Below are positions 54,011 to 63,142 of a DNA stretch of 64,000 nucleotides, piece by piece. Each line of letters begins with the position of its first letter. Within the stretch, counting starts at the first letter, position 1. Origin of the DNA: HXMU1420-13 sp965249965 (GTDB lineage: Bacteria > Bacteroidota > Rhodothermia > Balneolales > Balneolaceae). The stretch is taken from NCBI GenBank assembly GCA_965249965.1, contig OZ252262.1:310001-374000 (forward strand). Direction: 5' to 3'. The notes under the pieces are model-generated. The model saw only the letters and a list, made by a program, of their open reading frames with translations. It searched no databases and was not told where the DNA came from. A program made the position numbers and the translations under genes.

Positions 54011-55222
54011 TTAAAGACTAAAGTGCTCTTTTGCTTGCCGTACGATTTCATCGCCGATGGAAAGTCCGGCAGTTGCTGCGGGGCTAGGGGCATTCAATAC
54101 GTGAATTTGACGCTCCACTACTTCAAAATGGAAATCATCCAGAATTTCACCATTGGGTTGTAGCGCCATGGCTCGAACTCCGGCCGGTGATTTCTTAAGA
54201 TGATCAACCGTCACTTCAGGAATTAATTCCTGCAGCCCTTTCACAAACTCTGATTTAAATAGTGATCGCTTGTATTCATCTAAACCCATTCGCCAATGTT
54301 TCATGCTCATTTTCCAAAATCCAGGAAATGTAAGAGACTCGAATGATTCCTTTAGATCAAAAGCCATTTTGTTGTAGCCTTCTCTCTTGAAAACAAACAC
54401 AGCATTTGGGCCGCACTCAATCCCACCATTAGCCATTCTGGTAAAATGAACACCAAGAAATGGAAATTCCGGATTAGGTAATGGATAGATCAGATTGTTA
54501 ACCAGATATTCAGCTTCTGGCTTTAGTTCGTAGTATTCGCCTTTGAACGGCACAATTTTAACCGGAGAATCAATATCCGCCGATTTAGCGATATGGTCGC
54601 TATATAGGCCTGCGCAATTTATCAGAAATCTACCTTTGAACTGCTCCTTGGTTGTATCCACATACAATGCCTCTCCATTTTGAGAAATATTTGTGACTTG
54701 CTGCCCAAATTCTACATTGCCATTCGAGGCTTCCAACAAATCACTTAAGACTTCACACATGCCAGCATAATCCACGATTCCAGCACATGGAACATGAATT
54801 GCGGCCACACCTTTTACGTGGGGTTCCAGCTCAAGTAACTCATCTCTATTAATTTTTGCTACCCCTTCTATTTCATTCGCTAAACCACGTTGGTAAATTC
54901 CATCTAAGCGATCAATTTCATCTTCATCTGAGGCAACAATTACTTTACCGCACACATCAATGGCAATGTTATGTTCATTGCAAAAATCTACTAATTGTAG
55001 CCGGCCATCTTTACAATTAATGGCTTTATATGACCCCGGTTTGTAATAAATACCTGAGTGAATAACGCCAGAGTTTTTACCGGTTTGATGGGCAGCAACC
55101 TTGTCTTCTTTCTCTAATACTAAGATACTGGCATCGGGAAAGGCAAGGCTAAGTTTGTAAGCCGTTGACAATCCAACAATTCCAGCACCAACAATGATGA
55201 AATCGTGCGTTTTTTGTCTCAT
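54011..55222 (-). CDS. lhgO: L-2-hydroxyglutarate oxidase-like flavoprotein
   Basis: A 403-residue FAD-dependent oxidase. FIIVGAGIVGLSTAYKLSLA binds FAD near the N-terminus; HQTGKNSGVIHSGIYYKPGS and FLINCAGLYSDHIAKSADI are the conserved blocks of the LhgO/L2HGDH family, and GVRAMALQPNGEILDDF follows near the C-terminus. The enzyme oxidises L-2-hydroxyglutarate to 2-oxoglutarate and feeds the electrons to oxygen or quinone. The YdiJ-like dehydrogenase nearby might handle the D-isomer, so both enantiomers could be cleared in this neighbourhood. Confidence 0.85.
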   Translation of the reverse strand: MRQKTHDFIIVGAGIVGLSTAYKLSLAFPDASILVLEKEDKVAAHQTGKNSGVIHSGIYYKPGSYKAINCKDGRLQLVDFCNEHNIAIDVCGKVIVASDEDEIDRLDGIYQRGLANEIEGVAKINRDELLELEPHVKGVAAIHVPCAGIVDYAGMCEVLSDLLEASNGNVEFGQQVTNISQNGEALYVDTTKEQFKGRFLINCAGLYSDHIAKSADIDSPVKIVPFKGEYYELKPEAEYLVNNLIYPLPNPEFPFLGVHFTRMANGGIECGPNAVFVFKREGYNKMAFDLKESFESLTFPGFWKMSMKHWRMGLDEYKRSLFKSEFVKGLQELIPEVTVDHLKKSPAGVRAMALQPNGEILDDFHFEVVERQIHVLNAPSPAATAGLSIGDEIVRQAKEHFSL

Positions 55223-55402
55223 AGATGATAATTCTACCCAAAAGATTTTTGGTTAGCCAAGATACGGTAACTATAAATAAACGGCAGAACTTCTTTTTTG
55301 CAGAACTTCTACTCATTGATAAATGTTAGACAGGCGATAAACTTTCGTGATTATTTAATCTCAACAGAAGGTTGTATCTTTTCTTTCCAAATTTATCCAT
55401 GC

Positions 55403-55942
55403 ATGAAGACATTAAAAAACTCGTTTATAGTACTTATTTCGGCCCTTTTTATAACATCCTGTGTCGATCAAAAGTCTCAAAACCCACGGAATCTCAGTGA
55501 AGAAAACGCCCGAATTGAAGGTGTTATTCAACGCGCAACTTTCCAAGATATTGAAGGAAATGATCTGACCATCGCCGATTTTTCCGGTAAAGTAGTGCTT
55601 ATCGATTTTTGGGAAACCTGGTGCGGACCGTGCCTGCAAGTATTCCCGGCAATGGATTCACTCAAAACCGAATATCCGGATGACTTTGAAGTATTAACGG
55701 TAAATTTAATTGATGGTGATACAAAAGCTGATATAGAACAGTTTATGGCCGAGAACGATTACGATTTTGTGTATTCGATGGATGTAAACGAAATTGGAGA
55801 CGAGATCATCACTTTAGGAATTCCATTTAAAGTATTTATTGATCCAAACGGGTTTCTTATTAAAGCTGAGTTAGGTTCAGCAGGAACTCAAGGAGATTAC
55901 GAGATGGCCAAGGTCATCATTGAAGCAAATAAAGAATCTTAA
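55403..55942 (+). CDS. TlpA-like thioredoxin-domain lipoprotein
   Basis: A 179-residue exported lipoprotein. The start is ATG 55403 (MKTLKNSFIVLISALFITSC) because this gives a signal with lipobox ITSC; an upstream frame start at 55298 does not. The thioredoxin domain has the CxxC motif in WCGPCLQVFPAMDSL and cis-Pro in TLGIPFKVFID. Such proteins reduce or exchange disulfides in the periplasm, for example for cytochrome c maturation; no partner is clear here. ahcY begins 21 bases after the stop. Confidence 0.88.
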   Translation: MKTLKNSFIVLISALFITSCVDQKSQNPRNLSEENARIEGVIQRATFQDIEGNDLTIADFSGKVVLIDFWETWCGPCLQVFPAMDSLKTEYPDDFEVLTVNLIDGDTKADIEQFMAENDYDFVYSMDVNEIGDEIITLGIPFKVFIDPNGFLIKAELGSAGTQGDYEMAKVIIEANKES

Positions 55943-55963
55943 TTATAAAACTTAATCATAGAC

Positions 55964-57271
55964 ATGCCACACGTAGAGGAAAAACTCGCTTATAAAGTAA
56001 AAGACATTACTCAGGCAAAATTTGGTCGACAGGAAATCCAGTTGGCTGAAGCTGAAATGCCTGGTTTAATGGCAATTCGCGAAGAATATCGCAACGAACA
56101 ACCACTCAAGGGAGCACGTATTGCAGGCTGCCTGCACATGACCATTCAAACTGCTGTATTGATCGAGACTTTAGTTGATTTAGGTGCAGAAGTGACCTGG
56201 TCGTCATGTAACATTTATTCAACACAAGATCACGCAGCAGCTGCTATTGCAGAAGCAGGAATCCCGGTTTATGCCTGGAAAGATATGAGCGAAGAAGAGT
56301 TCGATTGGTGTATCGAACAAACCATCGTATTCCCCGATGGCCAACCACTAAACATGATTTTGGATGATGGTGGTGATTTGACCAACATGGTGCTCGATAA
56401 TTACCCCGAGTTGGTTGACGGTATTAAAGGTATTTCAGAAGAAACTACTACCGGAGTACTTCGCCTCATTGAGCGTGAAAGAAATGGTACATTGCCATTG
56501 CCTGCAATTAACGTAAACGACTCGGTAACAAAATCGAAATTTGATAACAAATACGGTTGTAAAGAATCTGCTGTTGATGCGATTCGCCGGGCTACCGATG
56601 TAATGATGGCCGGAAAAGTAGCTGTAGTTGCTGGATACGGTGATGTTGGAAAAGGTACTGCAGCTTCACTTAGAGGTGCCGGTGCTCGTGTAATTATTAC
56701 TGAAATCGACCCAATTTGCGCGCTTCAAGCCGCAATGGACGGATTTGAAGTGAAAAAAATGACAGATGCAGCGCCACGTGCGGATATCATAATTACAGCA
56801 ACCGGTAACAAAGACATTGTATCTGCCGAGCATTTCGAAAGCATGAAAGACAAAGTGATTGTTGGAAACATCGGCCACTTTGATAACGAAATCGACGTTG
56901 CCTGGTTGAAAGAAAACTCTGAAGAAGAAAACATCAAACCACAGGTTGATATTTTCACATTGAAAAGTGGAAATCAGGTTATTCTTTTATCTCAGGGACG
57001 ACTAATGAACCTAGGTAATGCAACCGGTCACCCATCGTTTGTGATGAGTAACAGTTTCGCAAATCAGACTTTAGCACAGATTGCACTTTGGAATCGTCCG
57101 GAAGAATTCACTCCGGGTGTTCATGTTCTTCCTAAGTCGTTGGATGAGAAAGTTGCTCGTTTACACCTCTCAAAAATTGGTGTTGAACTAGAAACTTTAA
57201 CCGAAGATCAGGCCGCGTATATTGGAGTTCCAATTACCGGGCCATACAAATCTGACGAATACAGATATTAA
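55964..57271 (+). CDS. ahcY: Adenosylhomocysteinase
   Basis: A 435-residue NAD-dependent enzyme that splits S-adenosylhomocysteine to adenosine and homocysteine, relieving product inhibition of the several methyltransferases nearby. Recognisable are GARIAGCLHMTIQTAVLIET, SCNIYSTQDHAAAAI, LDDGGDLTNMVLD, VAVVAGYGDVGKGTAASL for NAD and ATGHPSFVMSNSFANQTLAQ. The C-terminus PYKSDEYRY is the family's closing sequence. No SAH riboswitch is visible in the 21-base gap to the preceding gene. Confidence 0.97.
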   Translation: MPHVEEKLAYKVKDITQAKFGRQEIQLAEAEMPGLMAIREEYRNEQPLKGARIAGCLHMTIQTAVLIETLVDLGAEVTWSSCNIYSTQDHAAAAIAEAGIPVYAWKDMSEEEFDWCIEQTIVFPDGQPLNMILDDGGDLTNMVLDNYPELVDGIKGISEETTTGVLRLIERERNGTLPLPAINVNDSVTKSKFDNKYGCKESAVDAIRRATDVMMAGKVAVVAGYGDVGKGTAASLRGAGARVIITEIDPICALQAAMDGFEVKKMTDAAPRADIIITATGNKDIVSAEHFESMKDKVIVGNIGHFDNEIDVAWLKENSEEENIKPQVDIFTLKSGNQVILLSQGRLMNLGNATGHPSFVMSNSFANQTLAQIALWNRPEEFTPGVHVLPKSLDEKVARLHLSKIGVELETLTEDQAAYIGVPITGPYKSDEYRY

Positions 57272-57297
57272 TCTGATCTTTATCTAGATCAAATTCA

Positions 57298-57325
57298 AAA
57301 GCCCACTTTTTAAGTGGGCTTTTTT
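57298..57325. terminator. Bidirectional terminator between ahcY and the STAS gene
   Basis: AAAGCCCACTT pairs with AAGTGGGCTTT around a short T-rich loop, followed by a T-run to the right and an A-rich side to the left, allowing termination of both converging genes. Confidence 0.85.
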
Positions 57326-57328
57326 TGT

Positions 57329-57667
57329 TTAATTAAAATGAGCTATCGCTTCATCAAGCTTTCTAAAGTGCTTAAAAACTTTGAGGAGTTGAGTAACCAT
57401 CAACAAACTTTCAATTCGTTTATCTGCACGGCAGATTACAAGTTCACCCCCTGCGTTTTTCATGGTAGTATGCCCACCAATTAACACTCCAAGACCTGAT
57501 GAGTTCATAAATTTAACACTGCCTAAATCTACAACCACCTGTTTTATATCCTTTTCAATATATTCATGGAGTTTATCGCGAAAAGTTTCGGCATCCGGCC
57601 CACCCATTAGATTGCCCTTAAATGCGAACACAACACATTTATATTGTTCATTTATATCATATTTCAT
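57329..57667 (-). CDS. STAS-domain anti-anti-sigma-like protein
   Basis: A 112-residue single STAS domain. VVVDLGSVKFMNSSGLGVLI contains the Ser of the phosphorylation motif (NSSGLG), placing it in the SpoIIAA/RsbV-like group. Such proteins are regulated by a kinase and phosphatase and release an anti-sigma factor's partner. No kinase or phosphatase gene is adjacent; the sensor-kinase cluster starts about 290 bases away on the other strand. A role in stress signalling is inferred from the family only. Confidence 0.88.
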   Translation of the reverse strand: MKYDINEQYKCVVFAFKGNLMGGPDAETFRDKLHEYIEKDIKQVVVDLGSVKFMNSSGLGVLIGGHTTMKNAGGELVICRADKRIESLLMVTQLLKVFKHFRKLDEAIAHFN

Positions 57668-57954
57668 GTATACCCTATGGTTTGATTGTTCTAGTCACTT
57701 AGTTGAATAATAAATAATCAGGAATTAATATAATATTTGAATAATGAACAATATTGATTGTATTTAAATACTTGTGATAATCTTAACAAAAAAATTATTG
57801 CAGGATTTAAAAATCGGTTCAGTAATGATTTTTAATATATTGTTGAACCTTTTTTTTGGGTATAGCCGTAGTTTGAAATCAATTATAGATTTCAGATCTA
57901 AATCGGGCTTACTTAATTAATTTCTTTCGGGTACTAAATGGCGGGTATTCAGCA

Positions 57955-60900
57955 ATGATTATTTCAGATGATTTAAAAGCTGAGATTGAATCTCTTATCG
58001 AAGTTTATTGGGATAGCTATGCGCAAGGTGAATGGGAGAAATCGTGCTCATTCTTTGACAAAAACGCCACCTTAATTGGCAGTTCTGAAAAAGAAGTCTA
58101 TCACAATTATGATGAGATTTTTGATTTTTTTAAGAATACGGCGGAGGAAGTTTCCGGAAAAATCGACCTGAGAAATCGTCAATTAACAATCACGCCGTTT
58201 GATTCCCTTGTATTGATCAATGAATTTATTGATCTGTATATAATTTCAGAAAATGAATGGATTTTCTACTCCAATATTCGGGTTAGTTCCGTGTTAAAAA
58301 ACACAGAAGAAGGATGGAAATTTATTCATCAACATGGATCAGTGCCAGATTTAAAAGCAGGTTCTGATGAGACTATTGCATTCGATCAAATCAGCAAAGA
58401 AAATCGTGAACTTCGGGATGCGATAAAAAGACGCACCAAGGAACTAGAACAAACAAACCGCGAACTTGAAATTGAAGCTTCCATTGCCCGAGTTCGTTCG
58501 GTGGCAATGAGTATGGTTTCACCTTCTGATATGGTAAATGTGTGCCGCACTATTTCTGAAGAATTACAACAGTTTGGTGTTGAACATATCAGGAATATTC
58601 AAACAGTAATTATTGATGAGGACAAAAACCGCTATCAAAATTACCAGTATTTCACAGCGTTTGATAAAGAGTTGATTGAAAGTGCAGATTGCGATTCAAA
58701 CCCTTCTGTTTATAGTATGATTAAAAGCATGCTTGAGTCACCTGATGCATTCTTTACAGGAATTTTAGATGGAAACGATCTCGAGACTTTTAAAGACTTT
58801 AGAAGAAAAGAGGAAAAATTTGAAGAAAATCTCCTTTATGAAGCTGATTACCTGGACTATCATTTTTTCTCCATAGGGCCGGGTGGACTTGGAATCACAC
58901 TATACAAAAAAATCAGTGAAGAGGGTTTAGAGCTTTTCAGGCGATACCACAACGTGTTCTCTCTGTCCTATCAAAGATTCAGAGATATTGAAAAGGCCGA
59001 AGCACAAACTAAAGAAACTAAAGTTGAAGCATCGCTGGAACGTGTTCGCTCGAAAACCATGGCTATGCATCATAGTTCCGAACTAAAAAGCGTGATCGAA
59101 CAAATTTATAAGGAAATCACAATTCTCGATATTGATGCAATGGCGGCTGATCTCCTTTTTTATGATACATCCACAATAAATTTCACTTTATGGATTTCGG
59201 GAACTGACGGTACAGAAGGACCAATCTATGTTCAGGATTTTCTGCATTCCCATCAGCAGAATAGCTACTCTGCCTGGAAAGATGGTATTACATGTAAGTC
59301 GACACTTTTGAAATCCGAAGATTTCAAGACTTATTTTGAAAGATTCTTTCATCATGAAACAGGCTTGAAGTCGATTTCTGATGATACCAAATCATTAGTT
59401 ACAAGCTTAGGAGAGATCTATCATACAGAAGCATTTACCGAACATGGATGCATTCGGGTTGCCAGTATAAATGCACTTGACGATGAAGAATGCTCAATAC
59501 TTGAACGGTTCGCTACGGTCTTTAACCAAACTTATGCGCGTTTTCAGGATTTATTAAAAGCCGAACAACAGGCGTATGAATCACGGGTTGAAGCAAGCCT
59601 GGAAAGAATTCGGGCACTTGCCTCTGCGATGAACCATAGCGATGATTTGAAACAGATTGCCGAGGCGATGTTTAAAGAAATGGAGATTCTTCAAATCAAG
59701 CCATTACGGTATGGTTTGGCGATGATTGAAGAAGATGACATGAAAGCTGAACTTTGGGCATCAACGGTAGCAGATGGAAAGTTTCTTGATTTATTGGGAT
59801 CTGTTAAACTCGACTGGCATCCCATGCTTATAGAAGGTTTTGAAGCCTGGGAAAAGCAATTCGAAGAGCATATATACACTTTAAAAGGTGAGGAGTTAAA
59901 CGCGTATTATGAGCGCATATCAAAGGTAAATCCAAACATTAAAAATCTGGATTCACTTCTCGATCCCGAAACAACCATTGTTCAATTCTGTAGCTTTTTT
60001 CCCTTTAAAACGGGAATTCTCTATGCCTTTACAGAACATGAACCCGATGAAGAAGGTCTGACTATATTAAAACGGTTTGCAAATGTATTTGAACAGGCCC
60101 ACATCCGTTTCGAGGATTTACAAAAAACTGAAGAACAAGATCGATTGATTAGGGAAGAAAGAGATCGTTTAGAAATTGCACTAAAAGAACTACATGCAAC
60201 TCAGGAACAACTCATCCAACAAGAAAAACTAGCTTCTCTTGGTCAGCTTACTGCCGGAATTGCACATGAAATCAAGAACCCGCTAAATTTCGTGAACAAC
60301 TTCTCTGATCTTTCCATAGAGTTGATTGAGGAAACACGAGAAGAGCTTGAAAAAGATCCGGCTGACACTGAAGAAGCACGTTTCATCCTCAACGATATTG
60401 AAGCCAATCTTAAAAAGATTCATGAACATGGCAGCCGTGCCGATTCCATCGTAAAATCTATGCTGCAACACAGCCGGGGTGGTACTGGAAAAATGGAACA
60501 CTCAAATTTGAACTCGATCATAAAAGAGTTTGTGAATCTGAGTTTCCATGGAATGCGTGCCAGCAAGAATCCAATCAATGTGGATATAAATTTACAACTC
60601 GATGAATCCATTCCCGAAGTACCATTGATTGCAGAAGATTTCTCACGCGTTGTACTCAATATTTGTAATAACGCATTTGATGCCATGAGAGAAAAAGAAG
60701 CGGCGATAAGCGCCAAAGACCAAAATTATAAACCAAAACTGGTAACTAAAACCTATGTGCTTAATGGCAAAATCCGCATAGAATTTGAAGATAATGGTCC
60801 GGGTATTCCTGAGCATATGATTGACAAAATTACTCAGCCATTTTTTACTACAAAAAAAGGTACTGAAGGAACCGGACTGGGGCTATCTATCACACACGAC

Positions 60901-60999
60901 ATCATAAAAGCGCACGGTGGAAATCTAGAATTGAATAGTAAAGAGGGTGATGGAACCAGTTTTATCGTTGAGCTCCCTAAAACAGATAAAAATAGATGA
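57955..60999 (+). CDS. Histidine kinase with SnoaL-like domain and three tandem sensory units
   Basis: A 1014-residue soluble kinase. Residues 1-130 resemble a SnoaL/NTF2 fold (LIEVYWDSYAQGEWEKSCSF). A coiled coil leads into three related units (about 175-345, 358-535 and 546-722), each opening with EASLERVR-like sequence and closing with FATVFNQTYARFQDLLKAE-like sequence, probably GAF-like. HisKA follows with phosphoacceptor H771 in GIAHEIKNPLNFVNN, then HATPase motifs NNAFDAM, DNGPGIPEH and GTGLGLSITHDI. No membrane segment or receiver is present, so it is cytoplasmic. It overlaps the next kinase by 4 bases. Confidence 0.88.
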   Translation: MIISDDLKAEIESLIEVYWDSYAQGEWEKSCSFFDKNATLIGSSEKEVYHNYDEIFDFFKNTAEEVSGKIDLRNRQLTITPFDSLVLINEFIDLYIISENEWIFYSNIRVSSVLKNTEEGWKFIHQHGSVPDLKAGSDETIAFDQISKENRELRDAIKRRTKELEQTNRELEIEASIARVRSVAMSMVSPSDMVNVCRTISEELQQFGVEHIRNIQTVIIDEDKNRYQNYQYFTAFDKELIESADCDSNPSVYSMIKSMLESPDAFFTGILDGNDLETFKDFRRKEEKFEENLLYEADYLDYHFFSIGPGGLGITLYKKISEEGLELFRRYHNVFSLSYQRFRDIEKAEAQTKETKVEASLERVRSKTMAMHHSSELKSVIEQIYKEITILDIDAMAADLLFYDTSTINFTLWISGTDGTEGPIYVQDFLHSHQQNSYSAWKDGITCKSTLLKSEDFKTYFERFFHHETGLKSISDDTKSLVTSLGEIYHTEAFTEHGCIRVASINALDDEECSILERFATVFNQTYARFQDLLKAEQQAYESRVEASLERIRALASAMNHSDDLKQIAEAMFKEMEILQIKPLRYGLAMIEEDDMKAELWASTVADGKFLDLLGSVKLDWHPMLIEGFEAWEKQFEEHIYTLKGEELNAYYERISKVNPNIKNLDSLLDPETTIVQFCSFFPFKTGILYAFTEHEPDEEGLTILKRFANVFEQAHIRFEDLQKTEEQDRLIREERDRLEIALKELHATQEQLIQQEKLASLGQLTAGIAHEIKNPLNFVNNFSDLSIELIEETREELEKDPADTEEARFILNDIEANLKKIHEHGSRADSIVKSMLQHSRGGTGKMEHSNLNSIIKEFVNLSFHGMRASKNPINVDINLQLDESIPEVPLIAEDFSRVVLNICNNAFDAMREKEAAISAKDQNYKPKLVTKTYVLNGKIRIEFEDNGPGIPEHMIDKITQPFFTTKKGTEGTGLGLSITHDIIKAHGGNLELNSKEGDGTSFIVELPKTDKNR
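60211..60446 (+). repeat. Kinase-core DNA block shared with the next gene (copy 1)
   Basis: Within this block, 60211-60263 (53 bases) and 60381-60446 (66 bases) are identical, base for base, to 62361-62413 and 62531-62596; the sequence between differs mainly at third codon positions. It covers the HisKA region of two adjacent kinases. Confidence 0.85.
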
Positions 61000-63131
61000 G
61001 AACTCTATTCTTTATAATTATCCTTGCTCTTTCTGCTGCATCAGGGCGTGCTCAGGAAAAAGTTGTGGTAATTTCTACGGACATGTTCCAGTCCCACCAA
61101 CGGATAAAACTAGCTTTGTTAGATGAATGGATTTTCAAAAAAGGGCATAATCCGGATTGGGCATCATCAGAATTAGACGTATCAAACTGGAAGAAGTTTA
61201 AACCCCTGGAACTGTCAAAAAGCCTGGAAGATGAAAACGGCAGAATTGAAGGCTGGTTCAGACTCTCCTTTAAATTGGATAGTACATTTCAGGGAATTCC
61301 ATTATCCATAAGCCGCGATTTATGGGCAGCAACTGATATTTATCTGAATGGCGAATTAGTTCATTCATTTGGGGATACCGGTGATCCATATACTGCATAT
61401 AATCCACATTTAAAGTATCCGAGACCAATTGAACTGGAAATTGATAAGGACTATGTGCTGGCTGTTCATTTTGTTGATTATGAAACTACTTTCACGCAAC
61501 GAGAGCTACGTTTAAAACCAAGATATCTTGAGAACCTGATAAATCTAACCGGCCCGGATTATATCAAAAGGGTAACCAACGATTATAAAATGACCCATAT
61601 TTTTGGGACGCTGAGCATTTCAATCAGTTTTCTTTTGGTATTTCTATTCTGGTTTCTCGTATTCCTCAATCCAGACCAAAAGATTTTTAAATGGATTGCA
61701 GGAATGACCACACTCGTCTTCGTCTCGGCAATCGGGAGTTTCTTTCCTTACTTTTTAGAACTAAGCTACGATATAGAAAAACTGCGGTTTTTGATCACAA
61801 TTACCATTCAGCCATTTGCTACCGTTTTTGGCTTACTAATTCTGGAGTGGTTATTAAAAAATAAGATTACTGTATTCACCAGAACGTTAATCACTCTACT
61901 ATTAATAGCGAACCTGATTGCTCATCTTTTCTCTATTTCTATCCCATTTGGAATCCTGTTCAATATAATGCTTGGCTATTACGTGTATCTCATTTATACA
62001 AATATGGATGTTATCAGAGGTGCACAATGGGCGGTCGTTGGTGCAATGATTGTACCGTTAATTGCGGCATCCTTTTATATCATAATTCATAAGTACTCGC
62101 TTGATCTCTATTATGAATATGAAAAGCCACTTACATCAATTTTAATTCTTGGCGCACCACTATTTTTACTCGCATATATCTCCATAAGGTTTAGAGAGAC
62201 ACTTGATACCGTTACAGAAGAAGCGAATAAAGTCTTGAAGGTAACTGAGGAGAAAAAAGAGTTGCTGGAAAATCAAAATGTGCTTCTGGAAAAACAAGTT
62301 GAAGAACGGACCAATGAATTAAAAAAATCGCTTCATGATCTACAGTCCACTCAAGAGCAGCTCATCCAACAAGAAAAACTAGCTTCTCTTGGTCAGCTTA
62401 CTGCCGGAATTGCTCATGAAATTAAGAACCCACTCAATTTCGTAAATAACTTCTCCGACCTTTCCATCGAATTGATTGAGGAAACAAGGGAAGAACTTGA
62501 AAAAGATCCCGCTGATACTGAAGAAGCACTTTTCATCCTCAACGATATTGAAGCCAATCTTAAAAAGATTCATGAACATGGCAGCCGTGCCGATTCTATT
62601 GTGAAGTCCATGCTTCAACATTCGAGAGGTGGATCCGGAAAAATGGAGCCTGCTGATTTAAATAATTTAATGAAGGAATTTGTGAATCTATCGTTTCATG
62701 GAATGAGGGCCGGCGACGATCCCATAAATGTAGATATAAACTTCGAATTAGATGAAAGTGTCGGTGAAATAGCGTTAATTGTCGAAGATTTCAGTCGGGT
62801 GATCATCAATCTATGCAATAATGCCTTCGATGCTTTGCGTGACAAATCGATTACATTGCAGGCTGGCGGCAATTCGCACTATCGTCCACTATTATCGATT
62901 CGAACAACATCTAACGGCGATAACACTACCATAGAAATTGAAGATAATGGGACGGGGATGTCGAAAGAATTAAAGGATAAAATATTAGAACCTTTCTTCA
63001 CCACTAAAAAAGGTACTGCAGGAACCGGGTTGGGGTTATCCATTACGCACGATATAATCAAGGCTCATGGTGGCAAGTTAGAAATTGATTCCATAGAATC
63101 TGAACGAACAATCTTCAAGATCATAATTTAA
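60996..63131 (+). CDS. Membrane histidine kinase with 7TMR-DISM-like sensor
   Basis: A 711-residue sensor kinase. Signal peptide of about 19 residues, then a beta-rich extracytoplasmic domain (about 40-190, FRLSFKLDSTFQGIPLSI), seven predicted membrane helices (about 205-400), a coiled coil, and the HisKA/HATPase core: AGIAHEIKNPLNFVNNFSDL with the phosphoacceptor His, NNAFDALRDK, EDNGTGMSKE and GTGLGLSITHDI. The plan matches 7TMR-DISM receptors for carbohydrates or other small ligands. It begins 4 bases inside the upstream kinase gene (ATGA) and is followed 12 bases later by a propeller sensor gene. No receiver domain. Confidence 0.9.
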   Translation: MRTLFFIIILALSAASGRAQEKVVVISTDMFQSHQRIKLALLDEWIFKKGHNPDWASSELDVSNWKKFKPLELSKSLEDENGRIEGWFRLSFKLDSTFQGIPLSISRDLWAATDIYLNGELVHSFGDTGDPYTAYNPHLKYPRPIELEIDKDYVLAVHFVDYETTFTQRELRLKPRYLENLINLTGPDYIKRVTNDYKMTHIFGTLSISISFLLVFLFWFLVFLNPDQKIFKWIAGMTTLVFVSAIGSFFPYFLELSYDIEKLRFLITITIQPFATVFGLLILEWLLKNKITVFTRTLITLLLIANLIAHLFSISIPFGILFNIMLGYYVYLIYTNMDVIRGAQWAVVGAMIVPLIAASFYIIIHKYSLDLYYEYEKPLTSILILGAPLFLLAYISIRFRETLDTVTEEANKVLKVTEEKKELLENQNVLLEKQVEERTNELKKSLHDLQSTQEQLIQQEKLASLGQLTAGIAHEIKNPLNFVNNFSDLSIELIEETREELEKDPADTEEALFILNDIEANLKKIHEHGSRADSIVKSMLQHSRGGSGKMEPADLNNLMKEFVNLSFHGMRAGDDPINVDINFELDESVGEIALIVEDFSRVIINLCNNAFDALRDKSITLQAGGNSHYRPLLSIRTTSNGDNTTIEIEDNGTGMSKELKDKILEPFFTTKKGTAGTGLGLSITHDIIKAHGGKLEIDSIESERTIFKIII
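62361..62596 (+). repeat. Kinase-core DNA block shared with the previous gene (copy 2)
   Basis: Copy 2 of the block at 60211-60446; the 53- and 66-base identical runs lie at 62361-62413 and 62531-62596. The rest of the two genes is far more diverged. Confidence 0.85.
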
Positions 63132-63142
63132 CAGGGGTATAC

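Noticed and set aside
55298..55402. N-terminal extension of the TlpA-like gene
   Set aside because: The extension precedes a proper lipoprotein signal starting at 55403, so the shorter form is preferred.
55943..55963. Possible SAH riboswitch before ahcY
   Set aside because: The gap to the upstream gene is only 21 bases, too short for a SAH aptamer.
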